The position numbers and the translations under genes are program-made. Shown here in pieces: positions 6,385 through 14,575 of a stretch of 17,967 nt of DNA. How positions within the stretch are numbered: the stretch's first letter is position 1; every line of letters starts with the position of its first letter. The notes under the pieces are model-generated. The model saw only the letters and a list, made by a program, of their open reading frames with translations, was not told where the DNA came from and made no database searches. The stretch is from Fibrobacter sp. (GTDB lineage: Bacteria > Fibrobacterota > Fibrobacteria > Fibrobacterales > Fibrobacteraceae): assembly GCA_017520105.1 (NCBI GenBank), contig JAFWRL010000274.1:1-17967 (forward strand). Direction: 5' to 3'.

Positions 6385-8982
6385 CTATTTCTTAAAAATA
6401 CCCTTGGAAATATACTTGCCGTCGATCTTTACACGCACAAAGTAGTTGCCCTTCGGGAGCGGTTCCTGCGAGAGGTCCACGGCGCTCTCGCCCGCGGCGA
6501 CAAACTTCGCGATGGTCCCCACGATGCGGCCACCCATGTTGTAAATCTCGATTTCGGCGTATCCGCCATGGGCAAGCTTCTGCACGCCTGTCGCAAGGGC
6601 CATCGTACCTTCCGCAGGTGCGAGTGTCACGCCCGGCACCCCGAAGTAGAAACCGTCCACGTTCGGGCCGCCGTTCTCCGTGGTGGAGGTGAGCTTGATC
6701 GTGTTTTCTCCCTTCACGATGTTCACGGGAACCTGGACTTCCTGCCAGGTGGTCCAGCTGCCGGTAGAAGGCAGGCTCACGCTGACCGCTTCGCCACCGT
6801 TTACGGACAAGTTCATGTCGCGGGCGTCGTTCCCGCCGTTTGCGAACACGATGGAAATGGTCGTCTTCGCGTCTTCCTTTGCGGTCACTTTCCAGGTGGC
6901 AAAGCTCGTTGCATCGTTGTCGAAGTTGTAGTAGCCCTTCTCTTTCCAGCCTTCGTTCGTGTCTTCGAATGTACCTTTACCTTCTGCCGGGGCGGATGCA
7001 TCCACGAACGATTCCTTCGTCATGTCGTGCTTGATTTCGGGAATGACGGGGTCGACAATCACCGAGTCTACAACTGCCGTGTCGATAACTGCGGGAGTGG
7101 CTCCGTCACCCGTGAGGTAAATGGAGGGCTGCTTCAAGTTCTTTACGGCATCGGGCAGATAGTAGCCCAGATGCGGCGGCTGGTTGTAAGCCACGTTCTG
7201 CCAGGCGATACTCACGCGGTAGTGCGGGTCGTGCATCAGCGTGTACACGCGGTAATCCGTCTTGACCGGAGTGCCGAAAATCGTAATCATGGAAGCGTCG
7301 CTGCCGGAGCGCAGAACGAGTTCTTCGCGCCAGTCACCGAACAGGTCGGCCACGAGTCCCGGGTTCTTCTTTGTTCCGTTGTTCGTGGTGGACTTGTTGA
7401 CGTTGCCGTAGGTGAAGTAGCGGTTCGCCTTCTTGTCCTTGGTGCTCCACTTGTCTATTGCACCGTCAAGCAGTTCGTCTTGCAGGTCGCCGTCAAAATA
7501 GATGCGGAAGTTCACCGAGGGTTTACTGCCCGAAATCTTCTGGCCCTTCACGTTCTTCACTCCGTCGCCCGCGCTGCTCCACATCTCGAATCCGCGATGG
7601 TCCGCGTCGATGTCTGCGGCGAGGCCTCGGCCGTTATCTACGCCCGGGTTCGGCTGCTTGGTGCCCCAGATAATCTTGCCGTCGGGGCCGCGGAAGTCGT
7701 CGGTGTAGGTGGCGGACTTTTCTTCGTGAACATCCCACGATTCAAGGCCCGGGCGGTCGGGATCCATGTCCGAAAGGTGGAGCGCGTCGCCGTGGCCGAG
7801 CCCCGTGCGGTAAAGGAGCGTGCCGTCGGACTTGAGGGCCGCGGAACCGTACACGATTTCGTCCTTGCCGTCGCCGTTGATGTCGCCCACGGAAAGGTTG
7901 TGGTTGCCTTGGCCGTGGATTCCCTGGCCTCTCGTTTCGGACTTGTGGTACCAGCGCTGCTTGAGCTGCTTGCCGTCAAAGTCGTAGGCCACCACGTAGG
8001 CGTTGGTGTAGTAACCGCGGCACATGATAAGGCTCGGGTGCACACCGTCGAGGTAGGCGATGGCCGCGAGCATGCGTTCGCTGCGGTTGCCGTAGGTGTC
8101 TCCCCAGTTCTTGGTGACGCCCCGGCCCGGCACGTAGTCGATGGTCGTGATGGCCGCACCGGTTTTACCGTTGAACACGGTCAGGAACTCGTTCCCGCTC
8201 ATGATGGTACCGGTCTTTGTGCGGTAATCCTTGCTCTTGTCGCCGATGACCTTGCCCGTACCGTCGACCGTGCCGTCGCTTGTCTTCATGGCGACTTCGG
8301 CGATGCCGTCACCGTCCAGGTCGTAGACCATGAACTGCGTGTAGTGAGCGCCCGCGCGGATGTTCTTGCCCAGGTCGATGCGCCACAGCTTTTTGCCGTT
8401 CATCTTGTAGCCGTCGATGTACACGTTGCCCGTGTAGCCGCTCTGCGAGTTGTCCTTCTGGTTGCTCGGGTCCCATTTTACGACAAGTTCGAGTTCCCCG
8501 TCGCCGTCCAGGTCGCCCACGCTCATGTCGTTAGAGGTGTAGCTGCAATTCGAACCGTCGGGCATCTTGAGGTCGCCCGGGCGGTCGAGCTTGATTGTTG
8601 CGTAAGGGATATTCTTGTTGTCGGAACTGGCCGACTTGTCGAATACGAACGAGAGCCCGGCCTGCGCGCCTTCCTTGCCGCCCACGACCGCGGCGACCGT
8701 ATATTTGGAGGTCGCCTTGCCCGAAGCGTCGAGGTAGTTTGTCGCGCTGTTGCCCGCGATGGTTGCAATCTTTGTCCCGTCACGGTAAAGATTGAACTCG
8801 GTATTCGGGGCGTCGCTCCCGAGCAGGCGCCAGCTGACCAGCATGCCGTTCCCGACGTTTGCAGCCACGAGACCGCGGCTCAGGTTTTCCATTTGCCGGG
8901 GCGCCGCGTATGTTTGGGCGGCCACCCCGAGAGATAGCGCCGCGCAGAGCGCGAGCGCCTGTTTCCTACATCCACACACCAT
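6385..8982 (-). CDS. Secreted rhamnogalacturonan lyase (PL11) with CBM35-like module
   Basis: The 865-residue product should cleave the RG-I backbone by beta-elimination, leaving unsaturated galacturonic acid ends. A signal peptide (about 1-26, ending QTYA) precedes an FN3-like domain (about 30-115) opening MENLSRGL, then the eight-bladed propeller (about 120-625). Calcium-loop motifs DLDGDGEL, DLDGDGIA and DINGDGKD lie near residues 157, 221 and 367. Strong PL11 stretches include GNRSERMLA, IHGQGNHNLSVGDINGDG, GLGHGDALHLSD and DPHYRVSIAWQNVAYNQPPH. A CBM35-like module (about 654-783, ENGGPNVDGF) and a C-terminal sorting-like domain (about 800-865) follow. I chose ATG 8982 over one 29 codons upstream because GGGAGG sits just before it and the signal peptide begins there. 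The gene is longer than two-domain PL11 lyases owing to the added modules. Confidence 0.95.
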   Translation of the reverse strand: MVCGCRKQALALCAALSLGVAAQTYAAPRQMENLSRGLVAANVGNGMLVSWRLLGSDAPNTEFNLYRDGTKIATIAGNSATNYLDASGKATSKYTVAAVVGGKEGAQAGLSFVFDKSASSDNKNIPYATIKLDRPGDLKMPDGSNCSYTSNDMSVGDLDGDGELELVVKWDPSNQKDNSQSGYTGNVYIDGYKMNGKKLWRIDLGKNIRAGAHYTQFMVYDLDGDGIAEVAMKTSDGTVDGTGKVIGDKSKDYRTKTGTIMSGNEFLTVFNGKTGAAITTIDYVPGRGVTKNWGDTYGNRSERMLAAIAYLDGVHPSLIMCRGYYTNAYVVAYDFDGKQLKQRWYHKSETRGQGIHGQGNHNLSVGDINGDGKDEIVYGSAALKSDGTLLYRTGLGHGDALHLSDMDPDRPGLESWDVHEEKSATYTDDFRGPDGKIIWGTKQPNPGVDNGRGLAADIDADHRGFEMWSSAGDGVKNVKGQKISGSKPSVNFRIYFDGDLQDELLDGAIDKWSTKDKKANRYFTYGNVNKSTTNNGTKKNPGLVADLFGDWREELVLRSGSDASMITIFGTPVKTDYRVYTLMHDPHYRVSIAWQNVAYNQPPHLGYYLPDAVKNLKQPSIYLTGDGATPAVIDTAVVDSVIVDPVIPEIKHDMTKESFVDASAPAEGKGTFEDTNEGWKEKGYYNFDNDATSFATWKVTAKEDAKTTISIVFANGGNDARDMNLSVNGGEAVSVSLPSTGSWTTWQEVQVPVNIVKGENTIKLTSTTENGGPNVDGFYFGVPGVTLAPAEGTMALATGVQKLAHGGYAEIEIYNMGGRIVGTIAKFVAAGESAVDLSQEPLPKGNYFVRVKIDGKYISKGIFKK

Positions 8983-9281
8983 GTTTTCCTCCCTATAAGG
9001 GGTTGAGGTACAAATCGTACCGAAAATTAATATAATCCAAATTTTTATTAAAAGTCTACATTTTATCAATATTTTACCTTAGTTTACAAAGTTTGTTGGC
9101 TATTTATTGCTATAAAATGTCCACATTTGTAGAGAAATTGCCGAAAAATGCTCCGTTTTCGCCATTTTTGCGCCTGTTTCGAAAGTCAACACCCCGAAGC
9201 GGGGCTTGAACGCGTCCCGTACCGGGAAAATTTTTAACTTTTACTATATCATGTACTACATTTTTATGTATATTTAATATC
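8983..9281. promoter_or_regulatory. Divergent intergenic region between PL11 and the TIGR02147 regulator
   Basis: About 300 bp of mostly AT-rich DNA without a credible gene. It holds the inverted repeat GGTAC-AAATC-GTACC (9007-9021), a 14-bp palindrome AAATGT-CC-ACATTT (9115-9128), a short stem CCCCG-AAG-CGGGG (9192-9204), and a stem TCCCG-TAC-CGGGA (9215-9227) followed by AAATTTTT. The last could be a weak terminator or attenuator ahead of the regulator. The tandem TRTAGTACA pair lies at 9242-9262. No sure -35/-10 pair could be assigned for either gene. Confidence 0.5.
9242..9262 (-). promoter_or_regulatory. Tandem TRTAGTACA element near the regulator, minus orientation
   Basis: On the minus strand TGTAGTACA (9262-9254) is followed by TATAGTAAA (9250-9242), again 12 bp apart. 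It lies 19 bp before the regulator ATG but in the orientation that elsewhere faces the regulated gene, which here means toward PL11 about 260 bp away. It could serve autoregulation, PL11 control, or both, because the 9-mer is nearly palindromic. Confidence 0.55.
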
Positions 9282-10166
9282 ATGAATACCTTCGTAAACA
9301 TTTTCGAGTTTACCAAGTTCCGCAAGTTCCTGGCCGAATACCAGGAGCGCCGTCAGGCGGCGGAGCCTTCGTTTTCGCGTACCGAGTTCTGCAACTTGCT
9401 GGGGCTCCCCAATACCCGCAGCTATTTCAACGACGTGGTGCAGGGCAAGCGCGTGACTGACAACATGCGCGAACGCTTTATCAATGTCATTGGGCTAAAG
9501 GGCAATGAAGCCAAGTATTTTGAGGCGATGATTGATTTCGACCAGGGGAAGACTGCCCAGGTGCGCGAGGCGGCGTTCGATGCCATGATGCGCCTGAACA
9601 AGACGCCGCAAGCCATTGTGGACCCGGACAGTTACGAGTTCTTTGGCAACTGGTACAACAGCACGGTCTATGCGATTCTCGAGGTGATGGATGTTGCGGA
9701 CGATGTATCCGAACTTGCCTCAAAAATTTTCCCGCCAGTAAGCGAGAAAAAACTGCAAGCAAGCCTCAAGCTCATGCAAAAAATGAATCTCGTTCGAAAA
9801 AACGAAAGTGGATTTTGGAAACCCACCAAGGATAGCCTTGCCACAGTGCAACAAAGCAAAAGCCAAATGGTTTTACAGTTCCAAAAGCAATGTCTAGAGC
9901 TATCTAAACAGGCGTTGGAATCAAAAGGGACCGAATCACGAGATATGACCACATTCACATTCTCGGTTTCCAAGAATGCACAAAAGCAAGTTGAAACCGC
10001 TGCTGAAAAATTCAAAGCCCAGATACGGCACATCGTAACCGCCGATAGCGAAAAGCCAGAAATCGTGGAGCACATCAACTTGCATGTATTTAGCAACATT
10101 CGCGAAAACAACGAAAGCACCGTGGTCAAGCGCTCCGCAAAATCTTTTGAAAAAGGCTTGGTTTAG
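9282..10166 (+). CDS. TIGR02147/DUF4423 family DNA-binding regulator
   Basis: The 294-residue protein has no signal peptide or membrane segment and should act in the cytoplasm. The N-terminus (about 30-83) fits a Cro-like helix-turn-helix: FSRTEFCNLLGLPNTRSYFN, then GKRVTDNMRERFINVIGL and NEAKYFEAM, as in other family members. A probable winged helix follows (about 118-185; FFGNWYNSTVYAIL to GFWKPT). The C-terminal third carries the family block SRDMTTFTFSVS and ends after INLHVF. Length is typical. No clear Shine-Dalgarno precedes ATG 9282; the in-frame ATG at 9267 is closed by a stop three codons on. Codon use turns from GC-rich to AT-rich near residue 147. The lipoprotein starts 10 nt after the stop, with its ribosome site overlapping the stop. 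Its DNA target is unknown; the adjacent TRTAGTACA pair is a candidate. Confidence 0.85.
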   Translation: MNTFVNIFEFTKFRKFLAEYQERRQAAEPSFSRTEFCNLLGLPNTRSYFNDVVQGKRVTDNMRERFINVIGLKGNEAKYFEAMIDFDQGKTAQVREAAFDAMMRLNKTPQAIVDPDSYEFFGNWYNSTVYAILEVMDVADDVSELASKIFPPVSEKKLQASLKLMQKMNLVRKNESGFWKPTKDSLATVQQSKSQMVLQFQKQCLELSKQALESKGTESRDMTTFTFSVSKNAQKQVETAAEKFKAQIRHIVTADSEKPEIVEHINLHVFSNIRENNESTVVKRSAKSFEKGLV

Positions 10167-10176
10167 GGAGGCTAAC

Positions 10177-12294
10177 ATGTTTTGGGAGTTTTTGGGAAAT
10201 CGTAAGACCTGTTTAAAACGTTTTGCAACGGCACTATTCGCGTCTTGCGTTTTGTCGTTCATCGGGTGTGGAAATTCCAGCTCCGATGCCGCTGGAATTT
10301 TCATCGAAACAAACACAGGCAACAAAGTCCTTATCGAAACGAATACCGGTAGCGGCATGGCTCGTGTAATGGTCATCATTGATGATTTGCAAATTTCGGA
10401 AGGCGACACATTGCAGCTTTCTCGCACCGTTCGGGATACTGTTGGCGACACCGTATTCACCTCTTCGGAGTACCTAGAAGAAATCGCCGATAACGCAGAC
10501 ATCGTGCTAGGTTACGTGACCATCGATAACATTCCAGCCCTGAATTACGACACCTTAACCATTTTACCGGCAAAAGGAAGCGCCATTTCCATCGCTCTTA
10601 ATTTGGATGCCGAGGACGGCGAGACCTACCGCATCGACAACAAGGGTGTAACATCCATTACGGTTAAAGACACAAAACGTTTTTATAGCTCAGATTACCC
10701 TGAAGATTCTACAAAGAATAAAATTTATCATGTTTTCTTTGACACAAAATCGTTTGATTTAAAAGGTGAAAGCTATATATCATGCAACTGCAAAAGAGAA
10801 GTATTTAGAGAAGACTCTCTCATTGTATACGATGCCGGTTTCGGACTCCGCGTGGAACCTTTCGAAACAGACATGGGTATTGCATATTTTGGAATCTTCG
10901 ATTCTGATTTAGATTTAACCTTGCAGGGTGGTAAAATTTGCGACTCCATTCTCGTCAAAACAGATGGAAGCAAGAAAACTATTCCCATCCATTTTGAGTT
11001 AGGCAACTGCCCCAATTATCTCATCGATTCCACAGGCGCAAAATGCGTCGAAATATCCGAGAAAGAAGTAACCGAAGGGAATGCTAGCGCCTATTTCGAT
11101 TTCAGAAATTTCGATAGAAAAATCGGGGACACGCTGAAAATCAAAACGGTCATGGACAGATCGTTAAAGAACAACACCGTCTATTCTACATTCGGTGTCA
11201 TCAGACACGTGCTAGATTCCTTAGACGTTGCAAGCGGTTTAATCAAACTGGAAAAAATGCCAGAAGCACCCGTAGGTCCATGGAACGTTTTCATCTCGGA
11301 CGAAGGAATGTTCTGGGCAGAATTCCCTCTCAAAAAAGATGAAACCGCATTTGTTTTCGCCTCGAATAACACGAAGGTTTCTGAAATAAGCATAAAGCTC
11401 CCCGACGGTTTTGAAGACCTTTCTTCTGCAGACGAAACATTCAAAGACATGCCCCTCCCCATCCGTTTGGAAAAACAAGCTACAAGGCCGTGCCTTGTTG
11501 ATGCGAACCGAAACGTAATTGCGTTGGAAAAAAGTGATGGTGATTCCCTATTGTACTGGGGACGTTTAGACCAAGTTAATTTTAGTGCGGACGGTTCATT
11601 GAACTTCGACTTGTTAGACAGTTGCTATCGCGATAAAGGACCTGAAGTCGAACTTTCGCGCCGCACATTACATTTGGATAATGAAAAAGTTTCTGATGCA
11701 GCTTTCGCAAAATTTAAATCAAGCGAAATGAGGGCGGCTTTAGGTGGAGCTTTATGGACTGATTATACGGATACGTGGATGCTGGTCAATGATTTTGATC
11801 CATTTACAGAAAACGGCAGGCTGATGTCGGCATCCATTTGGATTAAAGGTGATAGCGTTTCTCAAGCGACTTTACCCGAAGGTAAGAGCTATACTCGTTT
11901 GCTTTCTTGTAAAAAAGATAGTGTTGGATTTATTTTGCAACAACACGCCAATCAGGCTGTGGTGAACTTGCGCCTTGATACTCGCGCAAATGGCAAGGGC
12001 GTGTACAATTCAACTTATGGAAAAGCGCGAATTCTCGATGGCGATTGGCATAATTATTCTTTTACCATTCGGGGCGATAGCGTGTTTACTTATGCCGATG
12101 GCGTCAAAATAGAAGTTGCAAAATTTGATTCTGGATTAGGTTTTTCGGCCTGCAAAAATCCAGCCATTGGCTATGAAAGAAATTTCGTAGGTGGAATGGA
12201 TGAAATATTCTTCTTCGACGGTACGCAGAGCATAAACTGGATGCGACTTTTTTACGCATTGCAAAAAAGAATCCTTGAAAAAAATCAAGATTGA
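10177..12294 (+). CDS. Large lipoprotein with LamG-like C-terminal domain
   Basis: The 705-residue product has a basic N-terminus, a hydrophobic stretch and the lipobox-like SFIGC with Cys31, followed by a GNSSSD tether, so it is probably a surface or outer-membrane lipoprotein. Residues about 40-510 are beta-rich, with several Cys and no domain I can name. The last 190 residues resemble a concanavalin-like LamG fold (SASIWIKGDS, DGDWHNYSFTIRGDSVFTYADG, GGMDEIFFFDG), which often binds glycans. ATG 10177 is chosen because AGGGAGG (10165-10171) sits 5 nt upstream and a signal peptide starts there; an ATG at 10084 would lie inside the regulator gene. It forms a two-gene unit with the regulator and ends at a clear terminator. 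Codon use is markedly AT-rich compared with the enzyme genes. A role as sugar sensor or adhesin is inference. Confidence 0.8.
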   Translation: MFWEFLGNRKTCLKRFATALFASCVLSFIGCGNSSSDAAGIFIETNTGNKVLIETNTGSGMARVMVIIDDLQISEGDTLQLSRTVRDTVGDTVFTSSEYLEEIADNADIVLGYVTIDNIPALNYDTLTILPAKGSAISIALNLDAEDGETYRIDNKGVTSITVKDTKRFYSSDYPEDSTKNKIYHVFFDTKSFDLKGESYISCNCKREVFREDSLIVYDAGFGLRVEPFETDMGIAYFGIFDSDLDLTLQGGKICDSILVKTDGSKKTIPIHFELGNCPNYLIDSTGAKCVEISEKEVTEGNASAYFDFRNFDRKIGDTLKIKTVMDRSLKNNTVYSTFGVIRHVLDSLDVASGLIKLEKMPEAPVGPWNVFISDEGMFWAEFPLKKDETAFVFASNNTKVSEISIKLPDGFEDLSSADETFKDMPLPIRLEKQATRPCLVDANRNVIALEKSDGDSLLYWGRLDQVNFSADGSLNFDLLDSCYRDKGPEVELSRRTLHLDNEKVSDAAFAKFKSSEMRAALGGALWTDYTDTWMLVNDFDPFTENGRLMSASIWIKGDSVSQATLPEGKSYTRLLSCKKDSVGFILQQHANQAVVNLRLDTRANGKGVYNSTYGKARILDGDWHNYSFTIRGDSVFTYADGVKIEVAKFDSGLGFSACKNPAIGYERNFVGGMDEIFFFDGTQSINWMRLFYALQKRILEKNQD

Positions 12295-12303
12295 AGAGAA
12301 TAA

Positions 12304-12329
12304 GCCCCTTCAAACGGGGCATTTTTTTT
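12304..12329 (+). terminator. Intrinsic terminator after the regulator-lipoprotein unit
   Basis: GCCCC and GGGGC pair around a seven-base loop (12304-12320), followed by A and eight T (12322-12329). It begins 10 bases after the lipoprotein stop codon, so the GH43 operon that follows must have its own promoter. Confidence 0.88.
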
Positions 12330-12405
12330 GCAAAAACAAGGAATCTGTAAAAACGACGCATTTGCTTAATTTTTTTTATTACAGGTATTGATTTTTCGAA
12401 AAAAT

Positions 12406-12426
12406 TATAGTACATTATTTAGTACA
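12406..12426 (+). promoter_or_regulatory. Tandem TRTAGTACA element upstream of the GH43 operon
   Basis: TATAGTACA (12406-12414) and TTTAGTACA (12418-12426) are direct repeats 12 bp apart, ending 16 nt before the ATG at 12443 and 3 nt before the AAAGGAG ribosome site. So close to the start codon, the site probably overlaps the transcription start, which would suit a repressor. A TTGATT near 12389 might be a -35 element, but this is weak. Confidence 0.6.
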
Positions 12427-12442
12427 TTTAAAGGAGTGTATT

Positions 12443-14554
12443 ATGTTTGGTGTAATGGGATTAAATTCTCGCGGAGTGGTGTCCGCGACAATTTTCACGC
12501 TCGCCTTGGCGGGCCAAGGTGCGTTCGCTCAGTCGTGGTATGCTACTGACGTGCGCCAAGGGGGCCATGACCCTTCCATGTACAGGGACGAGAATGGCTA
12601 CATCCTTATGTCCACGAATAACAACCTGGCGATGTGGACCTCGACGGACATGGTCAAGTGGAGTTCGAAGGGCCAAATTTTCAGGGATAGCCCGCAGTGG
12701 CTCAAGAATGCCGTGGGCGGAAGGACCGACGGCATCTGGGCTCCGGACCTGTTCCATTTCAATAACCAGTACGGCGTGTTCTACTGCGGCTCCGTTTTTG
12801 GCCAGCGCACGTCTGCAATTGGTGTCACGACGAACGCGAACCTGAACTTCTCGGATCCGGCAAAGGGTTGGACGGACCAGGGTGAGGTAACGCGCACTAC
12901 GAACAGCAACAACTACAACGCGATTGATGCCGACGTGGTGGTGACTCCCGATGGTCAGTACTGGATGACGTACGGTTCGTGGAATGCGGGCGGTATCCGC
13001 TTGATCAAGCTGGACCCCAAGACGGGCAAGCAGGCGAGCGACGACAAGAAGAACTACCAGATTGCGACGCGCGGCGGTACGGGTATCGAAGGCCCGAGCC
13101 TCATCGAGCACGGCGGGCAGTATTTCTTGTTCACGGCCTGGGACGTATGTTGCAAACAAGGTAACGAAATCGAACAGACCACCTACAAGACGGCCATGGG
13201 TCGCGCCGACAAGGTGAACGGAACCTACAAGGACCGCAGCGGCAAGGAACTCAACAAGGGTGGCGGAACCATCTTGATGCAGCGTTACAGCCGTTACGTG
13301 GGCCCGGGCGGCGGCGAAGCCTTTAAGGACTTGAACCGCATTCGTTTTGTGCACCATTACTACGACTTGACCGGCGACAAGTTTAACCATATCCACATTC
13401 GCGACCTGGTGTTTACCGACGACAACTGGCCCGAAATGGGGCAGCCCTTCCTCGGGCGCTACCTGAGTGCCGAGGCGGAACACGGCATTATGACACGCGG
13501 TGCGACGGATGACCTGACCTTCAATTATACGAAGGAAGCCTCGAACGGCGAATACGTGGGCTACATCAATACGAAGGGTTCCAAGATTCGCTTGCCGATG
13601 AACATTATGCAGGCAGGCGACTACATTATGCGTTACCGTTACGCGAACGGCGGCGATGCTGATGCTACGCATAAAGTAACGGTGAATGGAAAGGCGCAGA
13701 CGGTAAAGCTCCCGAAGACGGGTGCCTGGGGCAGTTTCCCCGAAAAGTCCGTGGCGATGGTGCCTGCAAAACTCAAGCGCGGCGGCAACTTTATCGAGGT
13801 GGAACCCGACCAGAATTTTGCGGAACTGGACCGCATCGACTTTTTGCGCGTGATTCGCGATACCATTCCGGGCAATGGATTTGATAACGGCATCAAGGTG
13901 CGCCTCACGAAGGACGACAAGCTTGCCGTCAAGAACGGCGGCTACGCCATCTTCGAAAATGTGGTGACGGATTCGATTAAGAGTACTGATGTGAAAATTC
14001 AGTTGCAGCAGTGCAGTGGCGGAACGCTTAGCATCCGCGAAGGCTCTGCTTCGGGTGCGGAACTTTCCAAGTGCACGGTTCCTTCGAGCTGCGCAAATGG
14101 CGCATGGACCGAAGTAAACTGCTCTGCCACCAAGAAGCTTTCGGGCATCAAGGACTTCTACCTCACGGGTAGCGGCATGAGCGGCGAAGTGCTGGTGGGC
14201 AACATCCGCTTCGGAAAAATTGCCGAACCGCCTGTTTCGAGCTCTAGCGTGACTCCGCCTGCGTCCAGTTCTAGCGCGGCTCCAGAAGAATCGAGCTCCA
14301 GCATCGCTGAAGTTTCCAGTTCCAGCGAAATTTCGACGGCTCTCGCTCAGGCAAAGTCTTTGAAAACCGGCTATAAATTGACTGCAAATGCTTTGGGCTA
14401 CACCCTCCATTTTGATCGTCCCGGTAATTACGAAATCATCGTGATGAACCCGCTGGGTCAGCTGATGGCTCGAAAGACGGTGCGCATGGAATCTGAAGTG
14501 TCGCTGCAGGGACTGCCAAAAGGAAAGTACATCTTCAAGGTGATGAATCGCTAA
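12443..14554 (+). CDS. Secreted GH43 endo-arabinanase-like enzyme with CBM modules
   Basis: The 703-residue enzyme probably hydrolyses alpha-1,5-arabinan side chains of RG-I outside the cell. A signal peptide (about 1-29, ending AFA) precedes a five-bladed GH43 propeller (about 35-335). The catalytic set is visible: Asp43 in GGHDPSMY (base), Asp162 in NAIDADV (pKa modulator) and Glu216 in GIEGPSLI (acid). FVHHYYD (302-308) matches the metal-site region of arabinanases. A CBM6/35-like module (about 340-472; YLSAEAEHGIM, VGYINTKGSKIRLPM) and a second Cys-containing beta domain (about 480-592) follow. A serine-rich linker (about 599-628) leads to a C-terminal sorting-like domain (about 645-703). 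ATG 12443 follows AAAGGAG (12430-12436). The next GH43 starts 21 nt after the stop, so the two form an operon. The exact linkage is inferred from motif similarity. Confidence 0.88.
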   Translation: MFGVMGLNSRGVVSATIFTLALAGQGAFAQSWYATDVRQGGHDPSMYRDENGYILMSTNNNLAMWTSTDMVKWSSKGQIFRDSPQWLKNAVGGRTDGIWAPDLFHFNNQYGVFYCGSVFGQRTSAIGVTTNANLNFSDPAKGWTDQGEVTRTTNSNNYNAIDADVVVTPDGQYWMTYGSWNAGGIRLIKLDPKTGKQASDDKKNYQIATRGGTGIEGPSLIEHGGQYFLFTAWDVCCKQGNEIEQTTYKTAMGRADKVNGTYKDRSGKELNKGGGTILMQRYSRYVGPGGGEAFKDLNRIRFVHHYYDLTGDKFNHIHIRDLVFTDDNWPEMGQPFLGRYLSAEAEHGIMTRGATDDLTFNYTKEASNGEYVGYINTKGSKIRLPMNIMQAGDYIMRYRYANGGDADATHKVTVNGKAQTVKLPKTGAWGSFPEKSVAMVPAKLKRGGNFIEVEPDQNFAELDRIDFLRVIRDTIPGNGFDNGIKVRLTKDDKLAVKNGGYAIFENVVTDSIKSTDVKIQLQQCSGGTLSIREGSASGAELSKCTVPSSCANGAWTEVNCSATKKLSGIKDFYLTGSGMSGEVLVGNIRFGKIAEPPVSSSSVTPPASSSSAAPEESSSSIAEVSSSSEISTALAQAKSLKTGYKLTANALGYTLHFDRPGNYEIIVMNPLGQLMARKTVRMESEVSLQGLPKGKYIFKVMNR

Positions 14555-14575
14555 CAGAAAAAGGGATGTTTGGGT

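Noticed and set aside
6367..8937. Very long plus-strand ORF (856 codons) opposite the PL11 gene
   Set aside because: The minus strand encodes an unmistakable PL11 lyase. The antisense frame is open because GC-rich codon bias avoids stop complements, and it has no ribosome site or recognisable motif.
8983..9069. Upstream ATG at 9069 for PL11
   Set aside because: It would put 29 odd residues before a normal signal peptide. The GGGAGG site and signal peptide support 8982.
10084..10176. Upstream ATG at 10084 for the lipoprotein
   Set aside because: It lies inside the regulator gene and would bury the lipoprotein signal. AGGGAGG supports 10177.
12461..14410. Long minus-strand ORF (649 codons) opposite the first GH43
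   Set aside because: It is a shadow of the GH43 gene. The composition is Arg/His/Val-rich as expected of antisense reading.
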